This document shows, in pieces, positions 44,354 to 53,556 of a stretch of 64,000 nucleotides of DNA. The translations under genes and the position numbers were made by a program. The notes under the pieces were generated by a model. That model had not been told where the DNA came from. It searched no databases and saw only the letters and a list, made by a program, of their open reading frames with translations. Source of the stretch: Exiguobacterium sp. RIT594 (lineage in GTDB: Bacteria; Bacillota; Bacilli; Exiguobacteriales; Exiguobacteriaceae). The stretch is from NCBI RefSeq assembly GCF_003339585.1, contig NZ_QPKF01000003.1, positions 1 to 64,000 on the forward strand, written 5' to 3'. Each line of letters starts with the position of its first letter. The stretch's first letter is position 1.

Positions 44354-45208
44354 TTATTTCGTTAACCGAATACCCGTTTCATGTTTTTCTATTTTTTTGT
44401 CTTTCAACAATCGACCTAAAGCACGTTTGAAGGCAGCCTTACTTAGGCCAAATACCTCATCAATCGTCTCAGGAGGTGTCTTATCACCATACGCCATCTG
44501 ACCGTCATGTTCAAGCAGATGATTCATGATCAAATCCGCATCGATGTCGATTGCCTCGTGAGCACGTGGTCTTGCTGAAAGTAATACTGTACCATCTGGC
44601 TTCACATTTGTCACCCGTAATTTCATAACTTCTCCAAGTCGCGGCCAGCGTTCCATCTCTTGTTCATGGAGAAAACCAATCGTCTGTTCGTTGACCCAGA
44701 CGTTTACACCAGGATCCCGCTGAGCAAAAACAAGACCTTCAACGTCCATGTTATTCCACTCTTCCGGTGCCGGTTTTGCCTGTAAGTTGAAATAAGCATA
44801 CGGAGCCGGATCTCCGAGTAAACGAAGTTTCTGGTCATGTTTCAGACGAATGTAGAGTTGATCTCCTTCTTCCGGCCAAAATGTCCGGCGTTGCGGCAAA
44901 TCATCAAGCGATACTAATACGTCTTTTTGAATCCCGATGTTTGCAAATACACCTGTATTGTAACGCGTACCGTTGATCGTCGTTTTGACATAGTCTTCAA
45001 ACGATGCTTCCGGAATCGTCATCGACGAAGCGAGACGCCCTTCGTTGTCCTGATAAAGAAAGACTTCCACTTCTTCGTCAAGTTCGAGCTTTTTTGTTTG
45101 TTCATTATTATGAAGTAAGATGTCCTCTTCCCCGTTGCTCAAGAAAACACCAAACTCTGCTTCTCGTTCTACTTTTAATGTGACAACCTGTCCTGCGCGT
45201 AATGCCAT
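44354..45208 (-). CDS. cvfB: S1-domain RNA-binding protein CvfB (YitL-like)
   Basis: A 284-residue protein made of several S1-like beta-barrels and a C-terminal winged helix. The first barrel starts MALRAGQVVTLKVEREAEFGVFL, the third region contains LVFAQRDPGVNVWVNEQTIGFLH, and the C-terminus DEVFGLSKAAFKRALGRLLKDKKIE is the winged helix that contacts RNA in the family. CvfB influences virulence and RNA metabolism in Staphylococcus; its role here is inferred. No clear terminator follows on the minus strand before the structured gap. Confidence 0.88.
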   Translation of the reverse strand: MALRAGQVVTLKVEREAEFGVFLSNGEEDILLHNNEQTKKLELDEEVEVFLYQDNEGRLASSMTIPEASFEDYVKTTINGTRYNTGVFANIGIQKDVLVSLDDLPQRRTFWPEEGDQLYIRLKHDQKLRLLGDPAPYAYFNLQAKPAPEEWNNMDVEGLVFAQRDPGVNVWVNEQTIGFLHEQEMERWPRLGEVMKLRVTNVKPDGTVLLSARPRAHEAIDIDADLIMNHLLEHDGQMAYGDKTPPETIDEVFGLSKAAFKRALGRLLKDKKIEKHETGIRLTK

Positions 45209-45421
45209 GAGTGGTCATCTCCCTTCTGTTGTTTCCATCTGTTCCTGCGTATCACCTATCATACTATACTCTTTTTCCTCCCCTCTCCGACATGAAGCAA
45301 AAGTGATCAAATATGACATTTTTGTGAACGGTTCTGATTTGAGTGATTTTTTTGAAAAAAAGAGATATGATAAAACAATAGGAAAAAGAAGGTTTAGTTT
45401 AGTTAAATATGGGGGAAAAAC

Positions 45422-45589
45422 ATGTTTCATAACATTCAATCGCGTTCTTTCGCAAGACGCTTCACAAAAACATTGGTATTTGCTTTTTTCGCATTCCTGG
45501 CAACGATCGGAATCGTTTTTGCAGAAGGTTCGAACAGTACAGACCTGTCTCCGAAGACACCTGCACTTCAACATATTGACACTCCATAA
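45422..45589 (+). CDS. Small exported peptide, 55 residues
   Basis: A short gene with a strong ribosome site (GGGGG, 45411-45415) 6 bases before ATG. The product has a basic N-terminus (RSFARRFTK), one hydrophobic segment (LVFAFFAFLATIGIVFA) and a likely signal-peptidase cut after VFA at residue 34, leaving about 21 residues (EGSNSTDLSPKT and on). It ends at 45589 and is followed at once by an intrinsic terminator. No homologue is recognised. It could be a secreted signalling peptide, or a small membrane-anchored protein if not cleaved. Confidence 0.65.
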   Translation: MFHNIQSRSFARRFTKTLVFAFFAFLATIGIVFAEGSNSTDLSPKTPALQHIDTP

Positions 45590-45618
45590 AATCTACACGA
45601 AGCGTGTGGATTTTTTTA
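45588..45618 (+). terminator. Terminator after the small exported peptide gene
   Basis: ATCTACACG-AAG-CGTGTGGAT followed by seven T. Confidence 0.88.
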
Positions 45619-45712
45619 TTTTTCCCGAAGTTTTACAGGGCGATACAGGAAATCATGGTTTCGTCACGAATTCCTTAAAAGATGTACATCATCTAAACAA
45701 GGAGGGCATGTC

Positions 45713-46018
45713 ATGTGGTTTTATCTTTTCACGACGTTTACAGGTCTCATCAGTACATATTTGAGTTATACGACCGGTTATTATACAGATTCAATCGGTG
45801 TATTCGTTTTTACACTCGCCATCTGCTTATCGCTCTCTTCCTTCAGACAGCTCATTCGGACAACTCATCAGTCCTATCATGAATATGTGCAGCACCGGCG
45901 AGTCAAAAAGCAGTATGAACGCATGAAAAAGCGGGAACAATCGTATCAACTGTCTTACGGTCAAGGGGAATCACTTCCACCACTTGCATTATCGGCGACA
46001 GAACAGCATGATAAATAA
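45713..46018 (+). CDS. Hypothetical membrane protein, 101 residues
   Basis: Two hydrophobic helices (about 1-22 and 26-48) are followed by a positively charged helical tail (HRRVKKQYERMKKREQ). AAGGAGG lies upstream of ATG 45713. Family not recognised. It precedes an 85-residue gene by 43 bp on the same strand, so the two probably share a message ending at the terminator at 46325. Confidence 0.6.
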   Translation: MWFYLFTTFTGLISTYLSYTTGYYTDSIGVFVFTLAICLSLSSFRQLIRTTHQSYHEYVQHRRVKKQYERMKKREQSYQLSYGQGESLPPLALSATEQHDK

Positions 46019-46061
46019 AGAACCGCTTTAACTTCGTATTACTAGGAGGAACTGAGTCATT

Positions 46062-46319
46062 ATGAATGAAATTCCCTTATCCAACGGTTGGACCCTTCGT
46101 TACTCGCCTGTCATCGACCTGTGGTTAAAAGAAGACGGCGTCCTGCTTGTCGATCACGAAGATAAGGTCCGACTGACATTGATCCTTGACGAGGAGTCGA
46201 TGGAAATCAAACAGATTGATAATACTAACGCTTCTTTCTCGATTGACCCAACGACCCGTCGTTTGACGTTTGAACTTGGAGAAACCGAAGAAGAGTCGGA
46301 ACCTCGTTATTGGGAATAA
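46062..46319 (+). CDS. Hypothetical protein, 85 residues
   Basis: A small acidic, beta-rich soluble protein (WTLRYSPVIDLWLKEDGVLLV, VRLTLILDEESMEI, RRLTFELGETEE). AGGAGG precedes the ATG. Family not recognised. Second gene of a probable two-gene unit with the 101-residue membrane protein; followed by a terminator. Confidence 0.6.
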   Translation: MNEIPLSNGWTLRYSPVIDLWLKEDGVLLVDHEDKVRLTLILDEESMEIKQIDNTNASFSIDPTTRRLTFELGETEEESEPRYWE

Positions 46320-46324
46320 TGACG

Positions 46325-46354
46325 AAGACTGGGTGCGATACCCGGTCTTTTTTT
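46325..46354 (+). terminator. Terminator
   Basis: AAGACTGGGT-GCGAT-ACCCGGTCTT followed by TTTTTT. Confidence 0.88.
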
Positions 46355-46397
46355 GTACAATAATCATTGAAAGCAAAAAAAGGAGTCTGATGCCACT

Positions 46398-47096
46398 ATG
46401 TTACGCACAATCATCTGGTTCATTCATTTTGGACTGGTTCTACCCCTTACATTACCGTTTCTTCCGGGGGCAAAACGTCGAACGCACGCCGCACGCTACG
46501 CCTATACACAAAAAGTGGCTCATGCCTGGGCAAACTCATTACTCCGGCTTGCCGGAGTCAAAGTTCGGATGACGGGTCAAGAAAACATCCCGACCGATCA
46601 ACCGGTCGTCTTCATCGCTAATCATCAAGGTAATTTTGATGTTCCGATTCTCCTCGGGAAAATTGATAAACCAAAAGCGTTCATCTCAAAAATCGAAGTG
46701 AATAAGATTCCCATCGTCAATGTCTGGATGAATCTGATGGGATGTGTCATGATTGACCGCACAGATCGACGACAATCGTTAAAGGCCATCCGGGCCGGAA
46801 TCGACACGATCAAAGATGGTCAGTCGATGATTATTTTTCCGGAAGGCACACGTTCTAAGGGCGGTCCTGTCGCCGAGTTCAAGGCCGGTAGTTTTACACT
46901 GGCTACGTCAAGTGGTGCACTTGTCGTTCCGATTGCGATTTCGGGCAGTTATCGTGTCATGGAGGAAACCGGACGCATTCGTCCGGCGACCGTCGATGTT
47001 ACGATTCTAAAACCGATTGATCCTAAATCAATGTCGCAAAAAGAATTAGTCGTTCTCGTCGAACAACAAATCAAGGAAATTGTAGAAGGAGTCTGA
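46398..47096 (+). CDS. plsC: 1-acyl-sn-glycerol-3-phosphate acyltransferase PlsC
   Basis: A 232-residue membrane-associated acyltransferase that makes phosphatidic acid. The catalytic HX4D is NHQGNFD (about 76-82), and the glycerol-phosphate motif is FPEGTRSKGG. One N-terminal hydrophobic helix anchors it. ATG at 46398 has AAGGAG about 12 bases upstream. It is followed after one base by the ABC-F gene, so the two are tightly coupled. Confidence 0.9.
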   Translation: MLRTIIWFIHFGLVLPLTLPFLPGAKRRTHAARYAYTQKVAHAWANSLLRLAGVKVRMTGQENIPTDQPVVFIANHQGNFDVPILLGKIDKPKAFISKIEVNKIPIVNVWMNLMGCVMIDRTDRRQSLKAIRAGIDTIKDGQSMIIFPEGTRSKGGPVAEFKAGSFTLATSSGALVVPIAISGSYRVMEETGRIRPATVDVTILKPIDPKSMSQKELVVLVEQQIKEIVEGV

Positions 47097-47097
47097 C

Positions 47098-48999
47098 ATG
47101 TTACTTAAAGTCGATCAACTAAAAAAAGAATTTGCCGATAAAATCGTATTCGAAGACGTGACGTTTTCCGTCAGTCCCGGTGACCGGATTGGAATTATCG
47201 GTGTCAACGGTACCGGAAAATCAACATTACTCCATATATTAGCCGGACAAGAAACACCGGACGCAGGTGAGCTTCAACATCCGAATGATTACCGGATTCG
47301 TCTGCTGTCCCAGTCAACGGATTATCCGGAAGATCAAACGGTCATGCAAGTCTTGTTATCTGGTAATACCCCTACCATCAACGCACTTCGTCATTATGAG
47401 GTCGCGCGTCTGGCGCTTGAACAAGATCCGAGCAATGAAACGTTATTGACACGGTTCATCAGTGCTCAAACAGAAATTGATGCTGCCAATGCCTGGGATA
47501 CAGAATCCCGTCTCAAAATGATTTTAAACAAACTCGGTATCACGAATCTTGAAGCGACTATCGGTTCGTTGTCAGGCGGACAACGCAAGCGTGTCGGGCT
47601 GGCTGAAGCGTTGCTCGACGAAGCTGATCTCTTGCTGCTCGATGAGCCGACCAACGAACTCGATGCCGAGACGATTACCTGGCTCGAATCCCAAATCAAG
47701 GAATACCGCGGGGCAATCTTACTTATCACCCATGACCGCTATTTTTTGAACCGTGTCACGAACCACATGATGGAAATCGCGAATGGAACAGCCTACTTCT
47801 ATGTCGGTAATTATGAATCGTTCCTGGAAAAGCGTGCAGAACGCCGGGAACGGACAGCCTCTATGGAAGAAAAACGCCAAAATATCCTCCGCCGGGAACT
47901 CGCCTGGTTACGACGCGGCGCAAAAGCACGGACAACGAAACAAAAAGCTCGGATCCAGCGGGTCGATGCCTTGCAGGAACTTTCGTATGAAGAGGACGAA
48001 GCCTCACTTGAAGTTCAGGTCGGCTCAACCCGACTCGGCAAAAAAGTCATCGAGGCTGTTGATGTCCGCCATCAGTTTGGCGACCGGACGCTGTTCAGCG
48101 ACTTTAATTGGCTGTTCGGTCGGAAGGAACGATACGGAATCGTCGGCCGTAACGGGAGCGGCAAGTCCACTTTATTATCCATCCTCGCCAAACGTCTGGA
48201 ACCGACGAGCGGTGACATCATTCACGGTGAAACCGTCAAAGTCGGATTCTACGGCCAGTTCGCAGAATTCAGTCACCCTAACCGGCGCGTCATTGAAGAA
48301 GTCGAACGGATTGCCCAAGTCATCACGACGTTAGACGGTCAAGAAATCACAGCCGGTCAGATGCTTGAACAATTTCTGTTTAAACCAGAAGCACAGTATA
48401 AACCAATCGGTAAGTTATCCGGCGGTGAAAAACGACGGTTAAAACTGCTGACCATCCTGATGGATGAACCGAATGTTCTGTTCCTTGACGAGCCGACCAA
48501 CGATTTGGATACGGAAACGTTATCCGTATTGGAAGATTACCTCGATTCGTTCCCCGGAACGGTCATCACGGTCAGTCATGATCGCTATTTCCTTGATCGT
48601 GTCGTGAACCGGTTATTGGCATTCGAAAACGGCGAAATCGTATCTTATTATGGTCAATACACTGATTACTTGGAGCAACGGGAACTCCCGTCTGTGACTA
48701 TCGAAACTGCGCCTGTCGTCAAAGACGCTACACCTGTTGAGACACCACCTGCCGAAGCACCTAAGAAATTGAGTTATCAAGAGCAACTCGACTGGAAAAC
48801 GATTGAGTCTCAAATTGAAGAAGCCGAACTTCATGCCGAGTCTCTTGAACAACAATTGGCTTCCTCCGGGAGTGATTTAGGTCAGGTCAATGATCTCTAT
48901 CAACAAATCGAACAGGCGAAAGCAAAAGTCGACCAGTTGATGGAATACTGGACGTACCTGTCCGAAAAAGTGGAAGCGTACGAAAGCTACAAAAAGTAA
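47098..48999 (+). CDS. ABC-F ATPase, Uup/YfmR type
   Basis: A 633-residue protein with two ABC domains and no membrane segment. Domain 1: Walker A GVNGTGKST, signature LSGGQRKR, Walker B LLLLDEPTNELD. Domain 2: GRNGSGKST, LSGGEKRR, LDEPTNDLD. A linker rich in Arg/Lys/Glu (EKRAERRERTASMEEKRQN) joins them, and a C-terminal coiled coil (about 560-633) is present, as in Uup and YfmR. These proteins act on translating ribosomes rather than in transport. It is translated from the plsC message. It differs from the resistance-type ABC-F at 56873, which has an upstream attenuator and a different linker. Confidence 0.88.
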   Translation: MLLKVDQLKKEFADKIVFEDVTFSVSPGDRIGIIGVNGTGKSTLLHILAGQETPDAGELQHPNDYRIRLLSQSTDYPEDQTVMQVLLSGNTPTINALRHYEVARLALEQDPSNETLLTRFISAQTEIDAANAWDTESRLKMILNKLGITNLEATIGSLSGGQRKRVGLAEALLDEADLLLLDEPTNELDAETITWLESQIKEYRGAILLITHDRYFLNRVTNHMMEIANGTAYFYVGNYESFLEKRAERRERTASMEEKRQNILRRELAWLRRGAKARTTKQKARIQRVDALQELSYEEDEASLEVQVGSTRLGKKVIEAVDVRHQFGDRTLFSDFNWLFGRKERYGIVGRNGSGKSTLLSILAKRLEPTSGDIIHGETVKVGFYGQFAEFSHPNRRVIEEVERIAQVITTLDGQEITAGQMLEQFLFKPEAQYKPIGKLSGGEKRRLKLLTILMDEPNVLFLDEPTNDLDTETLSVLEDYLDSFPGTVITVSHDRYFLDRVVNRLLAFENGEIVSYYGQYTDYLEQRELPSVTIETAPVVKDATPVETPPAEAPKKLSYQEQLDWKTIESQIEEAELHAESLEQQLASSGSDLGQVNDLYQQIEQAKAKVDQLMEYWTYLSEKVEAYESYKK

Positions 49000-49014
49000 T
49001 CCCGTCTTTTTATG

Positions 49015-49059
49015 AATCGTATCCTTTCGTCAACACGACGGACGGATACGATTTTTTTT
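49015..49059 (+). terminator. Terminator after the plsC-ABC-F unit
   Basis: AATCGTATCC / GGATACGATT with inner TCGTC/GACGG, then eight T. Confidence 0.9.
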
Positions 49060-49132
49060 GAATCACATGAACCGGACAAAAGCAGTGTATGATGAGAAAA
49101 AGATACACCAATTCATGTGAGGAGGCAGTTTC

Positions 49133-50926
49133 GTGCATCAATCTCCCTATTTCATAAAATGGTTTCCCCCCTTACTGATTATTTCCACGATATTGATGGT
49201 CATTGCTTCTGCAAACGAATCGATTCCAAATCTTATCGTCGAGCAAATCCTACAATACCTATCGTTGGCATTGATTGCTTTTTTTATCCTGGTCGCCTAT
49301 AAAAAAGAGCAGCTCCTTATCGTTCCAAGACGAAATTTCTGGCTGCTTGCGCTTGGTTCTTTATGTTTATCCGTCATCGGATCGATCTTAGAAACGATTC
49401 ATCTATTCAGTCCGCCCGAAAGTTTTTCCGGACTCTACAGCCTGGCCTTGTTTTCCTTATCCCACTACTTATTTTTATATGCTATTTTTTACCGGATTGC
49501 TTCCAAAAAAAGTTTTGGTCAACACCTCTTGGCTTTTATGGATGCCATCATTTTGGTCATTTTTTTCGCGCTAATTGCGTTTCATATTCTGAATGAACTG
49601 GTTAATCCTGCAGTCAATCCGTTTCCTTATTCACTTGTCGTCATCGTCAATACGTCACTCGGTCTGTTCGTCTTTTTTTATTTTTTCTTTATCCAAGACA
49701 CGCATTGGGTATCACGAACAACTTTGCTTCTACTCTTTTTATCAATTTTCATTCGTGGAATTTACGAAATATCATCCGTCTACTTTCCGGCGTTCACGAT
49801 GCAGTATCTGATTTTCTCACCGATTCTTATCCGTCTGGCCCAAAGTGCGGCCATCCTTTGGCATATTGATCACATCATTGAAGGGACCAACAAATCATCC
49901 ATCGTCCAACGGGCTTGGCTACCGTTGTTATCTTTGCCGTTATTTCTTCATTATTTCCTCGACGAAGACGGACAAAAACGAGATGTCTTTGTCATCTTAT
50001 TGTTATTGATTGTTCGCCAAATTTTCATCACACGGCAACATACATCCATCGTCCATCAATTGGATACCCGGAATGAGCAGTTGGCGATACGGGTTGACCG
50101 ACGCACGGAACAAATTAAAGCCAGCGAACAACAAGTCATCCCATTATTCCTCGGACATCCAGACCCTATCGTTCGTTTTAATAAGCGTCAAGAACCCATT
50201 TTTGCGAATCGGGCTGCCCAACGGATTTTCGGTCTCTCCGCCATGACAATCGATCATTGGACTGATGAATTACAACATGTTCAGACTGCCTTGAAAACGA
50301 AAAAAAATCATTATCAAAATGAAGCGAATCAACAATTCGAATTGATTCCGATTCCTATCAAGATAGCCGATACTGCCGTTGGTCACTTTTTGATTCTCCA
50401 TGATGTGACAGAGCGAATGGCCCGACAGCAGCAAATCGAATACCATGCCTATCATGATGGCTTGACGCACATCGGTAATCGCCGTTTTTTAGAAAAAACG
50501 TTTAATGAAAAAACATCTGCCTTGAATTATTTAGCTTTGATTGACTTGGACGGCTTCAAACAAATTAATGACACGTATGGCCACGAGACCGGAGACTACA
50601 TTCTGATAGAAGTCGCGCGACGTCTTTCGACCGAATTAACCTCCGGCGAATCTGTCTACCGGCTTGGCGGGGATGAATTTGCTTTATTGACCTCTGCGAA
50701 GGATGAAGTTTCTTTAAGACGACGCTGTAAAGTCATTTTAAATCAGCTGTCGAAACCCTATCAGTATCGTGGAGAACTGTTACGCGTTTCTGCAAGTGTC
50801 GGCGTCGCACACCACGATCCGGAAACTGATTTAGAACAATGGCTCAAACAGGCCGATTTAGCCATGTATCGCGTGAAACATCAAGATAAAAACGGGATTG
50901 GAATTTATCATTCGGAGATTGAATGA
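49133..50926 (+). CDS. Membrane diguanylate cyclase with PAS and GGDEF domains
   Basis: A 597-residue protein. Eight to nine hydrophobic helices fill residues 8-300. A short coiled segment and a PAS-like domain (about 325-430, HPDPIVRFNKRQEPIFANRAA ... VGHFLILHDVTERMA) follow, then a GGDEF domain (about 435-597) with YHDGLTHIGNRRF, LIDLDGFKQINDTYGHETGD and the intact RLGGDEFALL. The usual RxxD inhibitory site before GGDEF is absent (TSGESVY). It probably makes c-di-GMP in response to a membrane signal. Start is GTG at 49133 behind AGGAGG. No EAL domain is attached; the nearest EAL protein (40785) looks inactive. Confidence 0.88.
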   Translation: MHQSPYFIKWFPPLLIISTILMVIASANESIPNLIVEQILQYLSLALIAFFILVAYKKEQLLIVPRRNFWLLALGSLCLSVIGSILETIHLFSPPESFSGLYSLALFSLSHYLFLYAIFYRIASKKSFGQHLLAFMDAIILVIFFALIAFHILNELVNPAVNPFPYSLVVIVNTSLGLFVFFYFFFIQDTHWVSRTTLLLLFLSIFIRGIYEISSVYFPAFTMQYLIFSPILIRLAQSAAILWHIDHIIEGTNKSSIVQRAWLPLLSLPLFLHYFLDEDGQKRDVFVILLLLIVRQIFITRQHTSIVHQLDTRNEQLAIRVDRRTEQIKASEQQVIPLFLGHPDPIVRFNKRQEPIFANRAAQRIFGLSAMTIDHWTDELQHVQTALKTKKNHYQNEANQQFELIPIPIKIADTAVGHFLILHDVTERMARQQQIEYHAYHDGLTHIGNRRFLEKTFNEKTSALNYLALIDLDGFKQINDTYGHETGDYILIEVARRLSTELTSGESVYRLGGDEFALLTSAKDEVSLRRRCKVILNQLSKPYQYRGELLRVSASVGVAHHDPETDLEQWLKQADLAMYRVKHQDKNGIGIYHSEIE

Positions 50927-50940
50927 ATGTACCTGTCTAA

Positions 50941-50982
50941 AAAAAACCGACCCTTCCGTAAACATTCGGAAAGGCCGGTTTT
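50941..50982. terminator. Terminator between convergent genes
   Basis: AAAACCG-CCC-TTCCG / CGGAA-AGG-CCGGTTTT, imperfect; A/T-rich exits on both sides. Confidence 0.75.
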
Positions 50983-50984
50983 GA

Positions 50985-51626
50985 TTATTCTGGACGTGGT
51001 GCGATGTTTCCTTCTTCAATATCAAGTAATAAATCAATCAACTCGGCACAAAATTCGGGATACTGGCGCAGCAAGGCATCTTCCCCTACTTCGTCGACGA
51101 AATCCGCCAAAAGAATCCGGACTTCCGGAACTAATGCCTTGGCGACTTTCATATATGCAATCGCAAAACGCCATTTTCCTGAAATATAAAGAAGTTTACC
51201 GACCAGCAGATCTCCCGGCTCGACTTCAATTTCTGCTAAATCCGTCTGATAGGTCTGTTTTGACATAATGTCGACGACCCGCTCTTCCTCAACGAGAAAC
51301 AACGAGGGAACCGGATCCGCCAAACCTCTTAGAGCACGGTATAAACTCGGTGACATGTCGTCCTTGACCTGTTCTAAAAAGCGGCCGTGCGGCGTTTTCC
51401 CTTGTTCATCCGTTTCATAGAAAATCGCCCAGTCGACGAATAAATCACGGAACAGTTCGGCGTCTTTCAAGTACCAACGTCCTTCTGTTGCGATTTCTTC
51501 GATGAATGCCACCCAGTCTGTACTTCTGGCCGTTGCGGCTTCTTGGTACATCGTTTTAAGTGCCGTATTCATCTCCGCTTCCGATACGGTCGTTGGAAAA
51601 GGGATTATTTTTCGCTCACTTTTCAT
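50985..51626 (-). CDS. Hypothetical protein, 213 residues
   Basis: An acidic, mostly helical soluble protein (WVAFIEEIATEGRWYLKDAELFRDLFVDWAIFYETD ... LLLDIEEGNIAPRPE). No motif or family is recognised. It overlaps the DEAD-box gene by 4 bases (ATGA), so it is made from the same message: 143-residue gene, cshC-like, this gene. That context suggests an RNA- or ribosome-linked role, but this is only inference. Confidence 0.6.
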   Translation of the reverse strand: MKSERKIIPFPTTVSEAEMNTALKTMYQEAATARSTDWVAFIEEIATEGRWYLKDAELFRDLFVDWAIFYETDEQGKTPHGRFLEQVKDDMSPSLYRALRGLADPVPSLFLVEEERVVDIMSKQTYQTDLAEIEVEPGDLLVGKLLYISGKWRFAIAYMKVAKALVPEVRILLADFVDEVGEDALLRQYPEFCAELIDLLLDIEEGNIAPRPE

Positions 51627-52798
51627 CGTGTCGGTCCTTTCCGGTGTGGGTTCGCCGGTCGTTTGATTGTTTCCGGTTCAGTGACTTCCCGTTTCGGAAT
51701 CACTTCGCCACGATAAATTTCCATTTCTTCCATTTCCACACCCATTTGTTTAGCCAGTGTCTTCAGGTGTTTCAAATCGTGATCGGTGACAAGCGCAAGG
51801 ACCATACCGGATGCATTCCCGCGTCCTGTCCGTCCTGAACGGTGAACGAAATCGTCGAATGACTCGGGTAAATCATAATGAACGACATGGGTAACCGCTT
51901 CGATATCGAGTCCACGAGCTGCGAGGCCCGTCGTCACGAGCAACGGGAACTCTCCCCGTTTGTACGAACGGAGTGTCTCCATCCGTTCCCGTTTTCCTTT
52001 TTCAGCGTCCAGAATGCGGTATTTCAATGAGAACTTGCTCAGTTCACCGTTTAACGGTCCAAGGAATGAGCGGTTATTGATGAACGTCAATACTTTCGCT
52101 CCCTGCATGTTCGCCAGGCGACGCAAGTATTCCGGTTTAAGACGGCGTGACATTTCGATATAACCAAATTTCACTTGCGTACTCATGACACGTTCCACTT
52201 TAATCCGTGCAGGCTCGTTCGCAAATAACGTTTTTCCCCACTCGGCTGTTCGTTCCGGCAATGTCGCCGAGATAAAAGCCAGCTGCCGATCCCGCAGCGC
52301 ACTGTTGGCAATTCGTGTTGCCGAAGCGCTCATGCCGCTCTCATAAATTTGATCGGCTTCATCTAAGACAATCAATTTTACTTTATGCATCTTCATTTTT
52401 TTAGAATCAATCAGTTCCACGAGCCGTCCCGGAGTTCCGACGATGATTTGCGGTTTTTTCTTCAGGCGTTCATGCTGGCGCTTGAGTTCGACACCACCAA
52501 TGAAGGCACCTGATTTAATGCCGCTTCCTTGTGAAAACAGTTGAATGACTTGATGGATTTGCATGACCAGTTCACGTGTCGGTGCTGTAATCACGACTTG
52601 GATATGCGGTTCATTTTCATCAATCAATTCTAAGGCCGGAATGACATATGCTAATGTTTTCCCGGTTCCGGTCGGTGCTTCGACCAAAACATCTTTTCTT
52701 TCGCGTAGTAATGGGATTGCCTGTTCTTGAACCGGCATCATTTTTTCAAAGCGGGCGCGTTCCCAAGCTTCTGTAATAAAAGGTTTCATAAAGTCCAT
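51623..52798 (-). CDS. cshC: DEAD-box RNA helicase, CshC/YfmL-like
   Basis: A 391-residue helicase with a minimal core and a short tail. Motifs: Q-like (MPVQEQAIPLL), Walker A APTGTGKT, PTRELV, DEAD, SAT, RGLDIEAV and HRSGRTGRG. The C-terminus is short and basic (RKGPTR) without the CshA-type RGG tail. ATG at 52798 is chosen because AGGAGA is 9 bases upstream; a longer open frame reaches 52942. YfmL in B. subtilis helps ribosome assembly in the cold. Confidence 0.85.
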   Translation of the reverse strand: MDFMKPFITEAWERARFEKMMPVQEQAIPLLRERKDVLVEAPTGTGKTLAYVIPALELIDENEPHIQVVITAPTRELVMQIHQVIQLFSQGSGIKSGAFIGGVELKRQHERLKKKPQIIVGTPGRLVELIDSKKMKMHKVKLIVLDEADQIYESGMSASATRIANSALRDRQLAFISATLPERTAEWGKTLFANEPARIKVERVMSTQVKFGYIEMSRRLKPEYLRRLANMQGAKVLTFINNRSFLGPLNGELSKFSLKYRILDAEKGKRERMETLRSYKRGEFPLLVTTGLAARGLDIEAVTHVVHYDLPESFDDFVHRSGRTGRGNASGMVLALVTDHDLKHLKTLAKQMGVEMEEMEIYRGEVIPKREVTEPETIKRPANPHRKGPTR

Positions 52799-52826
52799 AA
52801 CGTGTATTCTCCTACTCTCTTCTGCA

Positions 52827-53258
52827 TCATTCTGTGACATATTCGAATCGATCGGTCGTTTCGTCACGCAGACCACGTAACATTTGTGTATATTCGTTCC
52901 CTGCGTCGATGAGCCGGATGTGATAGACCACTTCCTGGTCATTCTTTATTTCTTCCGTCAAAATATCAAACCCTTGAATGACCCGGTCCTGAAGTTCATC
53001 CGCCAGTTTCGGAAACTGACCGAGCACCGGGTAATGGGATCGGACATCACTCGGGCGACGAATCAGCTTCGCCAAGTATTTTTCTTTGTATCCGATGAAG
53101 TCTTCAAAATCAAAGTCATCTTCAAAACGAATCCAAAAGCCGTCTTCCTCAAACTCCGTAATCATTCCCGTTCGCGGTGTTCCTTCAGTCGATACTTTTA
53201 ACGTCACCCAATCACCTGCTCTATAATCGGCACGGTCTTCCAAAATCGAAAAATCCAT
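52827..53258 (-). CDS. Hypothetical protein, 143 residues
   Basis: A soluble acidic protein with an N-terminal beta-rich part that looks like a small barrel (YRAGDWVTLKVSTEGTPRTGMITEFEEDGFWIRFEDDF) and a helical C-terminal half. Not recognised. ATG at 53258 is chosen because GGAGGT is 7 bases upstream; GTG at 53273 is inside that site. First gene of a unit with cshC and the 213-residue gene; the barrel might bind nucleic acid, but this is speculation. Confidence 0.6.
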   Translation of the reverse strand: MDFSILEDRADYRAGDWVTLKVSTEGTPRTGMITEFEEDGFWIRFEDDFDFEDFIGYKEKYLAKLIRRPSDVRSHYPVLGQFPKLADELQDRVIQGFDILTEEIKNDQEVVYHIRLIDAGNEYTQMLRGLRDETTDRFEYVTE

Positions 53259-53331
53259 TTTATGCACCTCCACGGTCTATATTCCCTTTTTCATTGTCAA
53301 CGATACGTCATAAAAATACAAGATAACCCGG

Positions 53332-53347
53332 TGTGACTTTTATCACG
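53332..53347. promoter_or_regulatory. Crp/Fnr-type operator upstream of pflB
   Basis: TGTGA-CTTTTA-TCACG matches the TGTGA-N6-TCACA consensus at 9 of 10 positions, 259 bp before the pflB start. A second inverted repeat, GTATCA-AAATAG-TGATAC, is at 53372-53389. The 347-bp gap holds these sites, a Rex-like site and no gene. Confidence 0.6.
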
Positions 53348-53538
53348 ATTCGAACTGTCTTGTTCAGATGCGTATCAAAATAGTGATACAGATTTTAAAA
53401 TATGGCTTTAATTCGCCCTTTTCCTGTTTTTTTATCATGTTCCAATCACTGGTACACATTTAACGGATTCCTTATGTACCAACGTTTTTCAAGTCCATTA
53501 CGCTTTCACCGGGATGTAAAACTTTTCCCGCCTAATGT

Positions 53539-53556
53539 TTGTTACACTATTCACAT
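53539..53556. promoter_or_regulatory. Rex-like operator upstream of pflB
   Basis: TTGTTACACTATTCACAT matches the Rex consensus TTGTGAANNNNTTCACAA at 11 of 14 fixed positions. It lies 50 bp before the pflB start. Rex is an NADH-sensing repressor of fermentation genes. Confidence 0.5.
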
